Shown here in pieces: positions 15,954 through 24,751 of a DNA stretch of 64,000 nucleotides. The notes beneath the pieces are model-generated. The model saw nothing but the letters and a program-made list of their open reading frames with translations, was not told the DNA's origin and made no database searches. The position numbers were made by a program, and so were the translations under genes. Location of the stretch: contig CAYMRS010000004.1 of NCBI GenBank assembly GCA_964392915.1, positions 23,970-87,969 of the forward strand, given 5' to 3'. Source of the DNA: JAAYUK01 sp964392915. Lineage in GTDB: Bacteria > Nitrospirota > Thermodesulfovibrionia > Thermodesulfovibrionales > Dissulfurispiraceae. Each line of letters begins with the position of its first letter. Within the stretch, counting starts at the first letter, position 1.

Positions 15954-16133
15954 ATGGGGAACGCCAACAGGAAAGCCATCGCTCGACTGGTGTCGCAGAT
16001 CAGGTCAGCTGAAGACAAGGCAAAGCAGGCAGAAAAGCCTGAATTGCAGAGGACGGAGACCGCATGCTACATAATGCAGCGCACACGCAGGCAATTCGGC
16101 GGGAGAGATAAAGATATGCTCCAAAACCTGTGA
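15954..16133 (+). CDS. Small basic protein of 59 residues, uncertain
   Basis: ATG 15954 has GGAGGTG 4-10 bases upstream. The product starts MGNANRKAIARLVSQIRSAE and continues as a charged helix rich in Lys, Glu, Arg and Gln, ending GGRDKDMLQNL. No family recognised. The stop codon (TGA) is supplied by the first bases of the downstream TGTGACACTCC repeat, so the frame may be the surviving front of a longer gene cut by that repeat. The strong start site argues that it is, or was, translated. Confidence 0.4.
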   Translation: MGNANRKAIARLVSQIRSAEDKAKQAEKPELQRTETACYIMQRTRRQFGGRDKDMLQNL

Positions 16134-16213
16134 CACTCCTTGGGATAGGTCCCGTTTTACAATAGATCATAGACAAAGAGAGAGGAGGACAGCGTATCGG
16201 AAAACACAGAGAG
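16123..16213 (+). repeat. Upstream repeat, copy 3 (TGACACTCC family)
   Basis: AAAACCTGTGACACTCCTTG, GGATAGGTCCCGTTTTACAA, TAGATCA, then AGCGTATCGGAAAACAC. It matches the copy at 9781 over about 90 bp, including the trailing CAGCG.ATCGGAAAAC segment. It lies between the 59-residue frame and an intrinsic terminator. Confidence 0.7.
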
Positions 16214-16306
16214 ACAGCGGGAATTTGATGGCCAGATTGCCCCGGCCGGCACAGGGCGCTAAAGAGGCTTTACTTCACTACCACTACTATTACCACTCTG
16301 CCTCGG

Positions 16307-16332
16307 AGCGCTTCGCCTTAAGGCGCTTTTTT
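16307..16332 (+). terminator. Intrinsic terminator
   Basis: AGCGCTTCGCCTTAAGGCGC followed by TTTTTT. The arms pair with one bulge and the U-run is intact. It insulates the gene at 16412 from transcription entering through the repeat upstream. Confidence 0.6.
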
Positions 16333-16411
16333 CATGGCCATCCCAAAACCAGTAGCGTACTCACCTGTAAAAAAACAGAGACCGTTCATAACCGGACAGA
16401 TTGGAGGAATA

Positions 16412-17065
16412 ATGGCTGAATCAGCGCAGACGAAACGGCAAAGGCGAAAGCTGCCGAAACTGATGCAGGAAACAATCGAGGCATTCAACAAAAGAGAAGC
16501 CGCTCACTCTGCATCGACAGCTACTGCGTTCACCGAAGCTCTCGCGCGCTATCGTGAGGCGGCACGCATGTTCAGGCGCAATCATCCGAGGTCAGCTTTG
16601 CCGTACGTATTGACGGTTGATCTCTACCGCATGCTTAATTGGGACAGACGGGCAAGACAAGTTTTCGCTGTAGCTGATAAGCGCTTTCCGTACAGCCGGG
16701 CGTTGGAAATGATGAGCCTGATGCTCGACCGGGACCGGTCACAAGAAAGGCGCACGCAGGAATTCCTGGATTTAGTGAAGCAGGGACTTCTCGACGTAGA
16801 CGTTGCGGTTGACGTGGACGGCAGGACCGTGACCGGCAAGATTATCTTCGTGTCGGCCACAGACATCGACGTCGAAATAACCTCGCCGGTGAAAGGCATA
16901 AAAGAATATGCTCCCCATGTCCCGTGGTTCGCTGCCGGGTATCCACAAAATCAGTATCTGACTGACGGCAAGCTGACTGAAAAGGGACAGAGAGTCGCGG
17001 CGGAGACACTTGCGGAAATCTATCGTTCAATAACAGGGCAACACGAGCAATCACAGGATACATAA
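16412..17065 (+). CDS. Hypothetical protein, possible TPR-like N-terminal half
   Basis: About 217 residues from ATG 16412, chosen because TTGGAGGAAT is directly upstream; the longer frame from 16334 runs through a terminator U-run. The first 130 residues are helical (ALARYREAARMFRRNHPRSALPYVLTVDLYRML) and resemble a degenerate TPR/solenoid; the rest is beta-rich (VDVDGRTVTGKIIFVSATDIDVEITSP) as in small barrel domains. No family recognised. It begins a same-strand group with the phosphatase and TPR genes downstream, and the TPR resemblance suggests a shared origin or partner. Confidence 0.6.
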   Translation: MAESAQTKRQRRKLPKLMQETIEAFNKREAAHSASTATAFTEALARYREAARMFRRNHPRSALPYVLTVDLYRMLNWDRRARQVFAVADKRFPYSRALEMMSLMLDRDRSQERRTQEFLDLVKQGLLDVDVAVDVDGRTVTGKIIFVSATDIDVEITSPVKGIKEYAPHVPWFAAGYPQNQYLTDGKLTEKGQRVAAETLAEIYRSITGQHEQSQDT

Positions 17066-17185
17066 AGCTCAAAGGATAGGAGATTTCAGATCGGAACGTA
17101 TCGAAGCCTATCTGAAAGATACAGCGGATTCAAACGAATCGGAAGGCGAAAGCCTCGATGCCGATATTATGGGGAGGGAGGAACT

Positions 17186-17662
17186 ATGAGTTCTTTTCTG
17201 GAAATCAAGATGGAAACGGACGGCAGTCTGTATAGAAGCGCCATGCCGTTCGGCGAGTACGACAGGAGCGTCGACCTGCTCGAGAAGTATTTGGTGCATG
17301 GGGTAACAACGGTTGTTGTGCTTGCCGATGATGACGAATGCATAAAGAAGGCAGGAAAAAATCTTCGGGCTTATTATGCCGTGCAGGGGCTGAACGTGTT
17401 AGCGCTTCCCTGCGCTGATTACGGCATTCCGGGGAAGGCTGAGACAATGCGGACGGTCAAGGAGTCGCTCAAACGCCTGGGCAAAGGAGAGAATCTTGCA
17501 GTCCATTGCTCGGCAGGCAGAGGCAGGACCGGGACGTTTCTGGCCTGTCTGGCAAAGGAGCACTGGGCATTGAGCGGCGATGACGCTCTTGTGTGGGTCC
17601 GGAGGCAGATCCCTCGCGCAGTCGAAACGACGGAGCAGGAAGACTTCGTGCGGCGATATTGA
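17186..17662 (+). CDS. Dual-specificity / tyrosine protein phosphatase
   Basis: 158 residues. The P-loop HCSAGRGRTG (Cys108, Arg114) is the CX5R active site of the DSP/PTP superfamily, and Asp78 in CADYGIP fits the general acid. The N-terminal LYRSAMPFGEYDRSVDLLEKY is the usual substrate-entry segment of atypical dual-specificity phosphatases. It would dephosphorylate protein or small phosphoesters in the cytoplasm; no kinase gene is adjacent. Strong Shine-Dalgarno GGGAGGGAGG. Lies between the hypothetical gene at 16412 and the TPR protein. Confidence 0.88.
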   Translation: MSSFLEIKMETDGSLYRSAMPFGEYDRSVDLLEKYLVHGVTTVVVLADDDECIKKAGKNLRAYYAVQGLNVLALPCADYGIPGKAETMRTVKESLKRLGKGENLAVHCSAGRGRTGTFLACLAKEHWALSGDDALVWVRRQIPRAVETTEQEDFVRRY

Positions 17663-17806
17663 GGGAGCAGAAGCAAAGAGCAACGGCCGCTTGATTCAGC
17701 ATGTGGAGGAAAAGCCGTCCGGACGGAGACTGAATTGTACTGTGCAGGCGTGCGGCAACCGGCCGGCTTTTTTTACAAATGATGCAGAGCGTATAGGGGG
17801 GGTGGT

Positions 17807-19624
17807 ATGGAAAGAGCGGAACAAAAAAATGTTTCACGACTTTGTTCGCAGGTCAGCCGGGCTGAGGCGCGCGTGGCGCAGGCCAAATCTCCAACAGAGA
17901 AGAAAAAAGCAAAGGAAAAGTTGGTCGCCCTTCGTGGAAGGCTTGCCTGGATGTATCTTGCGCTTAATGACAGGGACAAGGCGCAAGCGCAATATCAGAA
18001 GATGCCGACACATGATGAGCTTCGCTATTACGGCATGAGCTGCCTGTATCTTCAGCGTGAGCAGTTTGAAGATGCCGACGATTGTATTGACATTGGATTG
18101 ATGAAGCACCCACATTCTTACCTGCTGCTCGGCAGCAGAGGGGTTTACCATATGCTCCACAACAACTATTATGAAGCCCTTGAATGCTTTGACCGCGTGC
18201 TCGAAATGAATCCGGAGGGAGAGGCGCAGGCGCTGCCGAACAAGGCGCATGTTCTTGATGAAATCGGCTATCTGGAAGAAGCCAGACGCGCCTGGACGCG
18301 AACTGTTGAACGGCACCCTGACAACGGAGAGTACATATTCTTTTTGGCCCAAAGCACTATGAAGCTCGGGGAGTTTTCTTCCGCGGCAGAAGGCTGCCGG
18401 GAGGCGATTCTGAAGGGATACAGGAATTCCGATGTTTATGAGCTGCTCTGCAGCTGCCTGATGAATTTGGACCAACTCCATGAGTGTGAAACCACCGCGC
18501 TTGAAGCAATCCGGCAGTATCCTGAGGAGAAGCCAATGCTGTACGGGTATGCCGGGTATGCGCTCGGATGCTGTGGCAAATACGATGAGGCGTTGAACAT
18601 GATGGAGAAGGCCATACAGCTTGCGCCGGATGATGACTTTTTCAAGCAATGCGTTGTTTCGATCCAGGGATGGAAAGAAGATGCGGAAAAAGCAGCACAA
18701 GAGATGCAAGAGGCAGCTTCACCTGATGACCCAACAAACAAATCTGCAATCGAGAATCAAATTGACAGAGCCGATGCTTATCTGCAGAAACGTGAGTTTG
18801 AACGCGCGGTTCTCGCGTATGAAACTGTTCCTCTCCACGAGCGCACGGAGTCGTGGTACGCCTGCATCACCCAAGCTCTTATAGAGCAGAGGAGATTCGC
18901 AGAGGCGGGGACGCTGCTCAAGAAGGCGATCGCTGAGTTTCAGGATTCCTATTGCCTTTTCAACAATATGGGTATGCGCTATTACCGTGACAGCAAGTAT
19001 AAGAAGGCGATTTCATTCTTTGAACAGGCAATTGCAGCGAGAAGCGGCGAAAACGGTAAAAAGGAATCGAAAAAACTGTTATCGGGCGCTCGGGAAGCGT
19101 ATTTCAACAAGGCGCTCTGCCTCACAGAACTCGGCAGGCACCAGGAAGCTATAGACATTTACGAAAAGTTGCTCGCGCTAAATCCTGCGGAGGCTTCTTA
19201 TCATTATGAACTTGGCTATGCATATTATTGTGCAAAAAAAACGTGGCTGGCTCTCGGACACCTCCGGCTTGCCTATGACCTCGGACTCCGAACGGCGGGC
19301 GTCTATGGAGGACTGTGCTGCGCCTATGCGAAAGCCGAGCTTATGGAACAGGCATGTCAAATAGCTGCCGAAGGCCTCGAAAAACATCCTGACGTTGAAA
19401 GAATGTATCAAAATGCGGCTAAGTCCCAACTGGAGTTGGGTGAACCGAAAAAAGCCCGCATAATACTTAAACAGGGGCTGAAACGCTTTCCGGAGTCGAA
19501 CGTCCTGAAAAAGCTGATGGATCGGGCTGACAAAGCGAAGCGGGGCCTTGATGAGGACATTGAATCAGCACTCAAAGCGGCCGAAGGAAAAAAGCAAAAA
19601 AAGGCGGTGAAGGTGAAGGCATGA
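17807..19624 (+). CDS. Tetratricopeptide-repeat protein
   Basis: 605 residues made almost entirely of TPR units: for example YYEALECFDRVLEMNPEGEA (about residues 125-145), EARRAWTRTVERHPDN, YDEALNMMEKAIQLAPDD and HQEAIDIYEKLLALNPAEAS. No signal peptide; the start is preceded by a G-rich ribosome site. The C terminus is Lys-rich. It should act as a protein-binding scaffold. It is the last of three same-strand genes with the hypothetical protein and the phosphatase, about 140 bp apart, and it may present substrates to the phosphatase, though that is only a guess. Confidence 0.88.
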   Translation: MERAEQKNVSRLCSQVSRAEARVAQAKSPTEKKKAKEKLVALRGRLAWMYLALNDRDKAQAQYQKMPTHDELRYYGMSCLYLQREQFEDADDCIDIGLMKHPHSYLLLGSRGVYHMLHNNYYEALECFDRVLEMNPEGEAQALPNKAHVLDEIGYLEEARRAWTRTVERHPDNGEYIFFLAQSTMKLGEFSSAAEGCREAILKGYRNSDVYELLCSCLMNLDQLHECETTALEAIRQYPEEKPMLYGYAGYALGCCGKYDEALNMMEKAIQLAPDDDFFKQCVVSIQGWKEDAEKAAQEMQEAASPDDPTNKSAIENQIDRADAYLQKREFERAVLAYETVPLHERTESWYACITQALIEQRRFAEAGTLLKKAIAEFQDSYCLFNNMGMRYYRDSKYKKAISFFEQAIAARSGENGKKESKKLLSGAREAYFNKALCLTELGRHQEAIDIYEKLLALNPAEASYHYELGYAYYCAKKTWLALGHLRLAYDLGLRTAGVYGGLCCAYAKAELMEQACQIAAEGLEKHPDVERMYQNAAKSQLELGEPKKARIILKQGLKRFPESNVLKKLMDRADKAKRGLDEDIESALKAAEGKKQKKAVKVKA

Positions 19625-19670
19625 CAAAAGAGCTTCACAATACCGCTTCCCGGGGATGACAAAGGCTATA

Positions 19671-19704
19671 ATCGCGGCATTGCCAGGGAGGGGAATGCCG
19701 CGAT
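19671..19704. other. 11-bp stem hairpin
   Basis: ATCGCGGCATT and AATGCCGCGAT are exact reverse complements around a 12-base purine-rich loop. No U-run. It follows the TPR gene by about 45 bp and may be an mRNA 3' structure or a small palindromic repeat. Confidence 0.4.
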
Positions 19705-19771
19705 GCCTGTCTATGCAAACGGCAAGTAGTCAACCCGGTATTCTGAGCGTGTGAAGAGAGAGTTCATTCTG

Positions 19772-20086
19772 CTAACCTTCTGCCGGGGAATACTCCATGA
19801 TTTTTTTCACCTTTTCGGCGCATTCCTGATTTACCAGTTTTCCGACAAGGTGCAACGACGCGTCAATGCCGGCGGTTATGCCGGCGGCGACGACAATCTT
19901 GCCGTTGTCGACAAAGCGTTTGTCCCGGACGACCTTCACATCAGGGGCTATTTCCTGAAGTTTGTCGAACGAGGAGTGGTGTGTTGTCGCCTGCAGACCG
20001 GTCAGAAGTCCGGTTGACGCCAGCAGGAGAGCGCATGGAAGCGGAGAGACAAGCAGATTGAAAAGGTTCTGCTGAGTACCAACCAT
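19772..20086 (-). pseudogene. DJ-1/PfpI family remnant
   Basis: About 100 codons on the minus strand carry the C-terminal half of a DJ-1/PfpI protein: ALLLASTGLLTGLQATTHH, then VVRDKRFVDNGKIVVAAGIT and AGIDASLHLVGKLV. The stretch where the nucleophile Cys should lie (normally a C-T-G-A turn before LLLA) reads SPLPCALLLA, and the upstream N-terminal half is absent. A frameshift or deletion plus 5' truncation is the simplest reading, so the gene is dead. Confidence 0.7.
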
Positions 20087-20240
20087 ATGTACAGCTCGAT
20101 TAAGGGCATTGCGGGCAGCGCGGTTCCATCAGTCGCCCAGCTGGAATTTGAGGCACTGGAAGACGGGGAGAATATCGCCTGACAATCCGTCCCATCGCTG
20201 CTGCTTTACAAGGCTGAATAAAACAGCTTTAATAGAAACC

Positions 20241-22148
20241 ATGAATCCCCACTGGAAATTCCGGGTTATGTCCCGCGGCGAGATGAATGCCGATCCCATA
20301 GCCGGCGAGTTCTTTTCGACTGAGCATCTCGACAGCGTCACCGATGCCCTTGTGCGCGAGGTTATCCAGAATTCGCTGGACGCGGCGGTTCCCGGCAGTC
20401 CGGTGCTTGTCCGTTTTCGGATCGTGCCGAAAGGCAGGGTAAGTCCCGCCGTGTTTGAGCGCTATTTTCCGTCACTCGCGCCCCATCTTGCGGCTCATGA
20501 GAACGGTCTCTCTTTCAGACCTCACGAATCAGAACCGATGTCTCTTCTTGTCGTAGAGGATTACGGAACGCGCGGGCTGGAGGGCGATGCCGGCATCGAC
20601 AGCGACCTTGAGCAGCCGGGCAGAAAAAATGATTTCTTTTATTTCTGGCGTAATGTGGGGCGTTCCGGGAAGTCGGAAGGCGACCGGGGGCGGTGGGGTC
20701 TCGGCAAGACGGTCTATCAGGCCGCGTCCCGCATCAATTCCTTTCTCGGCGTGACGGTGCGCCTGAGTGACCGAAAGCCGCTTCTGATGGGGCAGGCAAC
20801 CCTGAAAACCCACATTCTGAAAGGCCGGAAGCACTATCCGTATGGATGGTACGGCAATTTTGAAGGTGACTTCGCCCTTCCGGTTGAGGCCCCCGCGTCA
20901 ATTGAGCGTTTTTGCGCGGACTTTTCGGTGGAACGATCCGGCACGCCGGGGCTTTCGGTGGTTGTACCCTATCCGGACCCCACCATCACCGCGCTGCGCC
21001 TGATTTCCTCGGTGCTCGTACACTATTTTTTCCCGATCATCGGAGGCACGCTTTCGGTCGAGGTCGCGCAGGAGTTGCGCTCCATGACCATTTCACGCGA
21101 TACCATTGATTCGCTCCTTGAGCATCTTGCCATTGAGAACCCGAGGATGAGCAAAGAGAGCCTGCACGCGCTCTTTCATATGTCGCGCTGGGTACACAGT
21201 CTCAGACCTGAAGACCATGTTCTGCTCAGGCAGCCGAATCCGGCGCGGGCCGCCGAGTGGACTGAGAATCTTTTCGATGCTGACCAGATCGCCTCACTCC
21301 GGGCCGAATATGAAACAGGCCGGCCGATAGCACTCCGCGCGCCGCTCCGGGTGCAGATGCCGCGTCATGCCGGACAGGACACCTATTTTTCCGTGTATCT
21401 TGAGCGTGATGAAGCGCTTGCGGTTCCTGAAGATCATTTTGTCCGCGAGGGCATTACTATCGCGGGGGTCAAGTCGCTCAGGACCAAAGGCATCAGGGCC
21501 ATCGTCGTTGTGGACGATGCTGTGCTTTCAACCATGCTCGGCGATGCTGAAAATCCTGCCCATACCGAGTGGCAGGAGCGGTCGCCGAAATTCCGCGGCA
21601 AATATGTGCGCGGGGCATCCTGCCTCCGCTTTGTCAAGAACAGCCCGCGCGAAATCGTCAGAATTTTGTCGGCACAACCGAAGGGACGCGATGAAGTGCT
21701 GCTTCGGGATGTATTCTTTATCGGCGTGCCAGCGCGCCCGGCAGGCGCCGAGCAGGGAGTGAAAAAAGAGAAAGCGGGCGAGGGGAGCACAACTCCCGCA
21801 GAAGCGCCCGGCTACGGGCAGGGCCGGTACCTTCTGGTCTCTCCGCTGAAGCATGGCTTCAGGATTTCCGGCGACACGAGCCGTCCGCGTCCGACCCCCT
21901 TCTTTGCGGTGAGTGCCGCGTATCTCATCCGCCGCGGCGACCCGTTCGCGCGGTACAGCCCGCTCGATTTTGAGCTGGACAAGGAGCCGATTCTCATACG
22001 GACCGAAAATGCGATTCTTCACAAAGTTACGCGCAACCAGATTCAGGCGGAAGCCACGGCTGATGCTTTCGTTCTTGAAGTGATCGGATTTGATCCGAAC
22101 AGGGACCTCATTGTCCGCGCTGAACTTGTCGAGGCGGCAGGCGCATGA
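20241..22148 (+). CDS. GHKL-type (HSP90-like) ATPase, first gene of a three-gene cassette
   Basis: About 635 residues from ATG 20241; a longer upstream frame lacks family-like sequence. The Bergerat fold is clear: N box VREVIQNSLDAAV (about 38-50), G1 VVEDYGTRGL (104-113), and a glycine-rich lid GDRGRWGLGKTVY (147-159). About 450 residues of unrecognised sequence follow, with no MutL, Hsp90 or topoisomerase transducer that I can name. The following gene starts in an ATGA overlap with its stop. ATPases of this sort with unknown partners are frequent in phage-defence loci; that role is inferred here from architecture and context only. Confidence 0.8.
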   Translation: MNPHWKFRVMSRGEMNADPIAGEFFSTEHLDSVTDALVREVIQNSLDAAVPGSPVLVRFRIVPKGRVSPAVFERYFPSLAPHLAAHENGLSFRPHESEPMSLLVVEDYGTRGLEGDAGIDSDLEQPGRKNDFFYFWRNVGRSGKSEGDRGRWGLGKTVYQAASRINSFLGVTVRLSDRKPLLMGQATLKTHILKGRKHYPYGWYGNFEGDFALPVEAPASIERFCADFSVERSGTPGLSVVVPYPDPTITALRLISSVLVHYFFPIIGGTLSVEVAQELRSMTISRDTIDSLLEHLAIENPRMSKESLHALFHMSRWVHSLRPEDHVLLRQPNPARAAEWTENLFDADQIASLRAEYETGRPIALRAPLRVQMPRHAGQDTYFSVYLERDEALAVPEDHFVREGITIAGVKSLRTKGIRAIVVVDDAVLSTMLGDAENPAHTEWQERSPKFRGKYVRGASCLRFVKNSPREIVRILSAQPKGRDEVLLRDVFFIGVPARPAGAEQGVKKEKAGEGSTTPAEAPGYGQGRYLLVSPLKHGFRISGDTSRPRPTPFFAVSAAYLIRRGDPFARYSPLDFELDKEPILIRTENAILHKVTRNQIQAEATADAFVLEVIGFDPNRDLIVRAELVEAAGA

Positions 22149-22912
22149 TACGGAAATTCAACTTCACCGGACGGCGGAAGATTCCGCGCACGCACCTTTC
22201 GTTCGCGCTGCACACGGGTGATGATGGCAGGGCGTTCTTTGAGGCGTCACTGACCCTGCAGGGTCTGCATCTGCCGAAAGAGGCTGATGTCTTCGTCGAA
22301 GCATACCGCGGCACGTCACACATGCATTTTTCTTTTGGCACCGTCGGCGACCCGGCAATTCCGGAGCGTATTTTTCTGGATCGCATCCAGCCGGGGGGCA
22401 TCCCGCTCTTTCGCGTCAAGATTGTGCAGGACGGCAGAATCATCGCCGCGGCTGATCGCATCGTCCCGCGCATTGAGCGTGACGAGCCAAAAGATCGCCT
22501 CTGTCTGCTGCCTGTTGAGTTTGTTGATTTGGGCGAACTCATCTGGCGGCTCGATCTTTCAGGAGATCATCCTGTTCTGCAGGTCAATGCCGGCATGGAA
22601 GGCATACGCGAGACGGTGCGGACGGATTATGCCTTTTTCGGTCTGGTCTACCCTGAAGTTGTGCGGCAGGTACTCCGGCATATTCTCATCACCGACAATT
22701 ATGGCGACGAGGAGTGCGACCCTGAAGACTGGCAGGGCAACTGGCTGCGGTTTGCCGAGGATCTGCCCGGTGCCGGCAGTCTGCCGTCCCGCAGCCTCTG
22801 GACATCACTTCAGGATAAGGAGTTCTGGATTGAAGAGGCGGTCGAGGCGTTTTGCCGGAAATGGTGCGTGAAGGACCGCTTCTGCGGGCTGGACGAAAGG
22901 GAGACGCGGTGA
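22145..22912 (+). CDS. Unknown protein, second gene of the GHKL cassette
   Basis: 255 residues, start ATG overlapping the ATPase stop by four bases and stop overlapping the next start. The first 130 residues are beta-rich (FVEAYRGTSHMHFSFGTVG, LFRVKIVQDGRIIAAADRIVP). The rest is acidic with a conserved-looking stretch EVVRQVLRHILITDNYGDEECDPEDW and a hydrophobic tail. No family recognised and no obvious nuclease motif. The tight coupling makes it almost certainly a partner of the ATPase. Confidence 0.75.
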   Translation: MIRKFNFTGRRKIPRTHLSFALHTGDDGRAFFEASLTLQGLHLPKEADVFVEAYRGTSHMHFSFGTVGDPAIPERIFLDRIQPGGIPLFRVKIVQDGRIIAAADRIVPRIERDEPKDRLCLLPVEFVDLGELIWRLDLSGDHPVLQVNAGMEGIRETVRTDYAFFGLVYPEVVRQVLRHILITDNYGDEECDPEDWQGNWLRFAEDLPGAGSLPSRSLWTSLQDKEFWIEEAVEAFCRKWCVKDRFCGLDERETR

Positions 22913-23628
22913 CCACGTATCAGGCGCGCATGCTGAACGATGAAGGGGTGCAGGCTTTCCGGAGCTATCTGCACGACCTTCGCGGGGGAGCGAGAACGTC
23001 CCCGCCGCGCGAGATGCTCTTCAGTGCAGAGCGGAGCGCGGAGATTCCTTTTGATCTGACGGTTGCTCAACGCGCATTCAGGTCGCGGATGGATTTCTGC
23101 GAGTATATGGCCGAGGCGTTCGGCGAGGCGCCGTATCACCTCATTGAAGGCAATGACAAACTCTGGAGCTGGCTTTCGCTCTTTTATTTTGATCAGGTCT
23201 GCCCGGTCAGGAGCGACGGCTCCCGGCGGCCAGGAATGGACTATCGCCACATTCCCAGCCGCGACTACCGGCACCGCCACAGGCATCTTCTGGCAGGCGC
23301 TTATCATGTCTATCACCTGCACGGCATGGATGCCGCGCTTCTCCTCTGTTCGCCGCTTCACAGCGAAAATGCCTTTCATCATCAGCTCGCCGGCCGTCAG
23401 GGCTTTATCGCTAATCCGGTCATTCTCCATGCCGCCACCGAGCTGTATTACGACATGCGGCACAGCAGGCCCAGGGCCGGTTCAGGCCGGGCAGGCGGGG
23501 CCGGCACACTCCTGCGCTTTGTTGATATCATCAATCAGCTCGACATGACGTTTGATCTTTTCAGCATGGCGCCCAGGCGGCTCATGGAATTACTGCCCGC
23601 TGAGTTTGACCGCTGGAAACTGAGCTGA
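22909..23628 (+). CDS. DUF6339-like protein, third gene of the GHKL cassette
   Basis: About 239 residues starting with GTG 22909 in a GTGA overlap with the previous stop. Features: MLNDEGVQAFRSYLHDLR at the N terminus, then LWSWLSLFYFDQV (about residue 82), YRHRHRHLLAGAYHVYHL with a run of Arg/His, and a helical C-terminal half. The layout resembles DUF6339-type proteins as I remember them, a tentative match. Role unknown; the basic His/Arg-rich segment could bind nucleic acid. Last gene of the cassette; the antiporter gene begins 114 bp later. Confidence 0.7.
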   Translation: MTTYQARMLNDEGVQAFRSYLHDLRGGARTSPPREMLFSAERSAEIPFDLTVAQRAFRSRMDFCEYMAEAFGEAPYHLIEGNDKLWSWLSLFYFDQVCPVRSDGSRRPGMDYRHIPSRDYRHRHRHLLAGAYHVYHLHGMDAALLLCSPLHSENAFHHQLAGRQGFIANPVILHAATELYYDMRHSRPRAGSGRAGGAGTLLRFVDIINQLDMTFDLFSMAPRRLMELLPAEFDRWKLS

Positions 23629-23742
23629 CCAAAAATAGCCGGGGTGTACTGCGGCGGCAGAGGTCTGAAGTGTAAGCTTGTTGAAACAATGCAGGGAATC
23701 GGACTATCCTGCAAAGAGTTTTTGAACAGGGGGTTTATATTA

Positions 23743-24720
23743 ATGATGACCGCTGATCTCTCGATACTTACATTCATTCTGTTTATCTCGGGTTTTGCGC
23801 TCCTTATCAAAGGGGCGGACCTGCTGGTATCCGGAGCATCCTCGCTCGCACGGCAGTATAAGGTCTCCGAACTCGTCATCGGGTTAACCATCGTGTCGTT
23901 CGGCACGTCAGCACCTGAGCTTGTTATCAATGTCTTCGCGAGTCTCAGAGGAACATCCGAAATAGCCATAGGCAATGTTTTAGGCAGCAATATCGCAAAT
24001 ATATTGCTGTTGTTTGGCATAGCCGCCGTCATTTATCCGCTTTCTCTGCAGAAAAACACCATCTGGAAAGAGATTCCCTTCAGTTTGCTGGCGGCGATTG
24101 TGCTTGCCTTTGTGGCCAACGACGTTCTCATTGACAAAGCGTCAGTGTCTGTTCTCACCAGGATTGACGGCCTGGTTCTGCTCTCCTTCTTTATAATTTT
24201 TCTGTATTACTGTTTCAGTATTGCGAAAGACAGCAATGGATACGACAGTGGTGAAGCAAAACCCCTCAGTACGACGAGGTCAGTTTTTTATATTGTTCTT
24301 GGCCTGGGAGGGCTCGTATTCGGAGGGAAATGGGTAGTTGATGGAGCGGTTCAAATCGCGACAAGCCTCGGCATTAGCCAGTCTCTTATCAGTCTCACTG
24401 TTGTTGCGATAGGCACGTCTCTGCCCGAGATTGCGACCTCGGTAGTTGCCGCGTTTAAAAGAAACGCCGATATCGCAATCGGTAATGCCATAGGGTCAAA
24501 TATATTCAATATCTTTTTCATCCTTGGCATCAGCGCGGTTATAGCCCCCCTTCCTTTTCAGGATGCATCCAACATGGACATCGGGGTTGTAATCTTTTCA
24601 AGTCTTCTCGTTTTCGTTTTTCTCTTCATGGGAAAGAAACATTCCATTGAAAGAGGGGAAGGAGCGCTGTTTTTAGTAGTATATCTTTTGTATATTGCTT
24701 TCCTGATCAAAACAAGATGA
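23743..24720 (+). CDS. Calcium/sodium antiporter (YrbG/CaxA family)
   Basis: About 325 residues and ten or so membrane helices in two homologous halves. The alpha-repeats are explicit: VSFGTSAPELVINVFAS with GNVLGSNIANILLL in the first half and VAIGTSLPEIATSVVAA with GNAIGSNIFNIFFIL in the second, carrying the ion-binding Glu of GTS.PE. It exchanges Ca2+ for Na+ or H+ at the inner membrane. ATG 23743 is preferred over the longer frame from 23644 because the first helix begins right after it. Confidence 0.93.
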   Translation: MMTADLSILTFILFISGFALLIKGADLLVSGASSLARQYKVSELVIGLTIVSFGTSAPELVINVFASLRGTSEIAIGNVLGSNIANILLLFGIAAVIYPLSLQKNTIWKEIPFSLLAAIVLAFVANDVLIDKASVSVLTRIDGLVLLSFFIIFLYYCFSIAKDSNGYDSGEAKPLSTTRSVFYIVLGLGGLVFGGKWVVDGAVQIATSLGISQSLISLTVVAIGTSLPEIATSVVAAFKRNADIAIGNAIGSNIFNIFFILGISAVIAPLPFQDASNMDIGVVIFSSLLVFVFLFMGKKHSIERGEGALFLVVYLLYIAFLIKTR

Positions 24721-24751
24721 TCAAAACGAAATTCCGCATGCGAGGTGAAGT

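Noticed and set aside
17076..17187. A short frame ending EGESLDADIMGREEL, overlapping the phosphatase start
   Set aside because: It has no convincing start codon with a ribosome site; the overlap alone is not enough.
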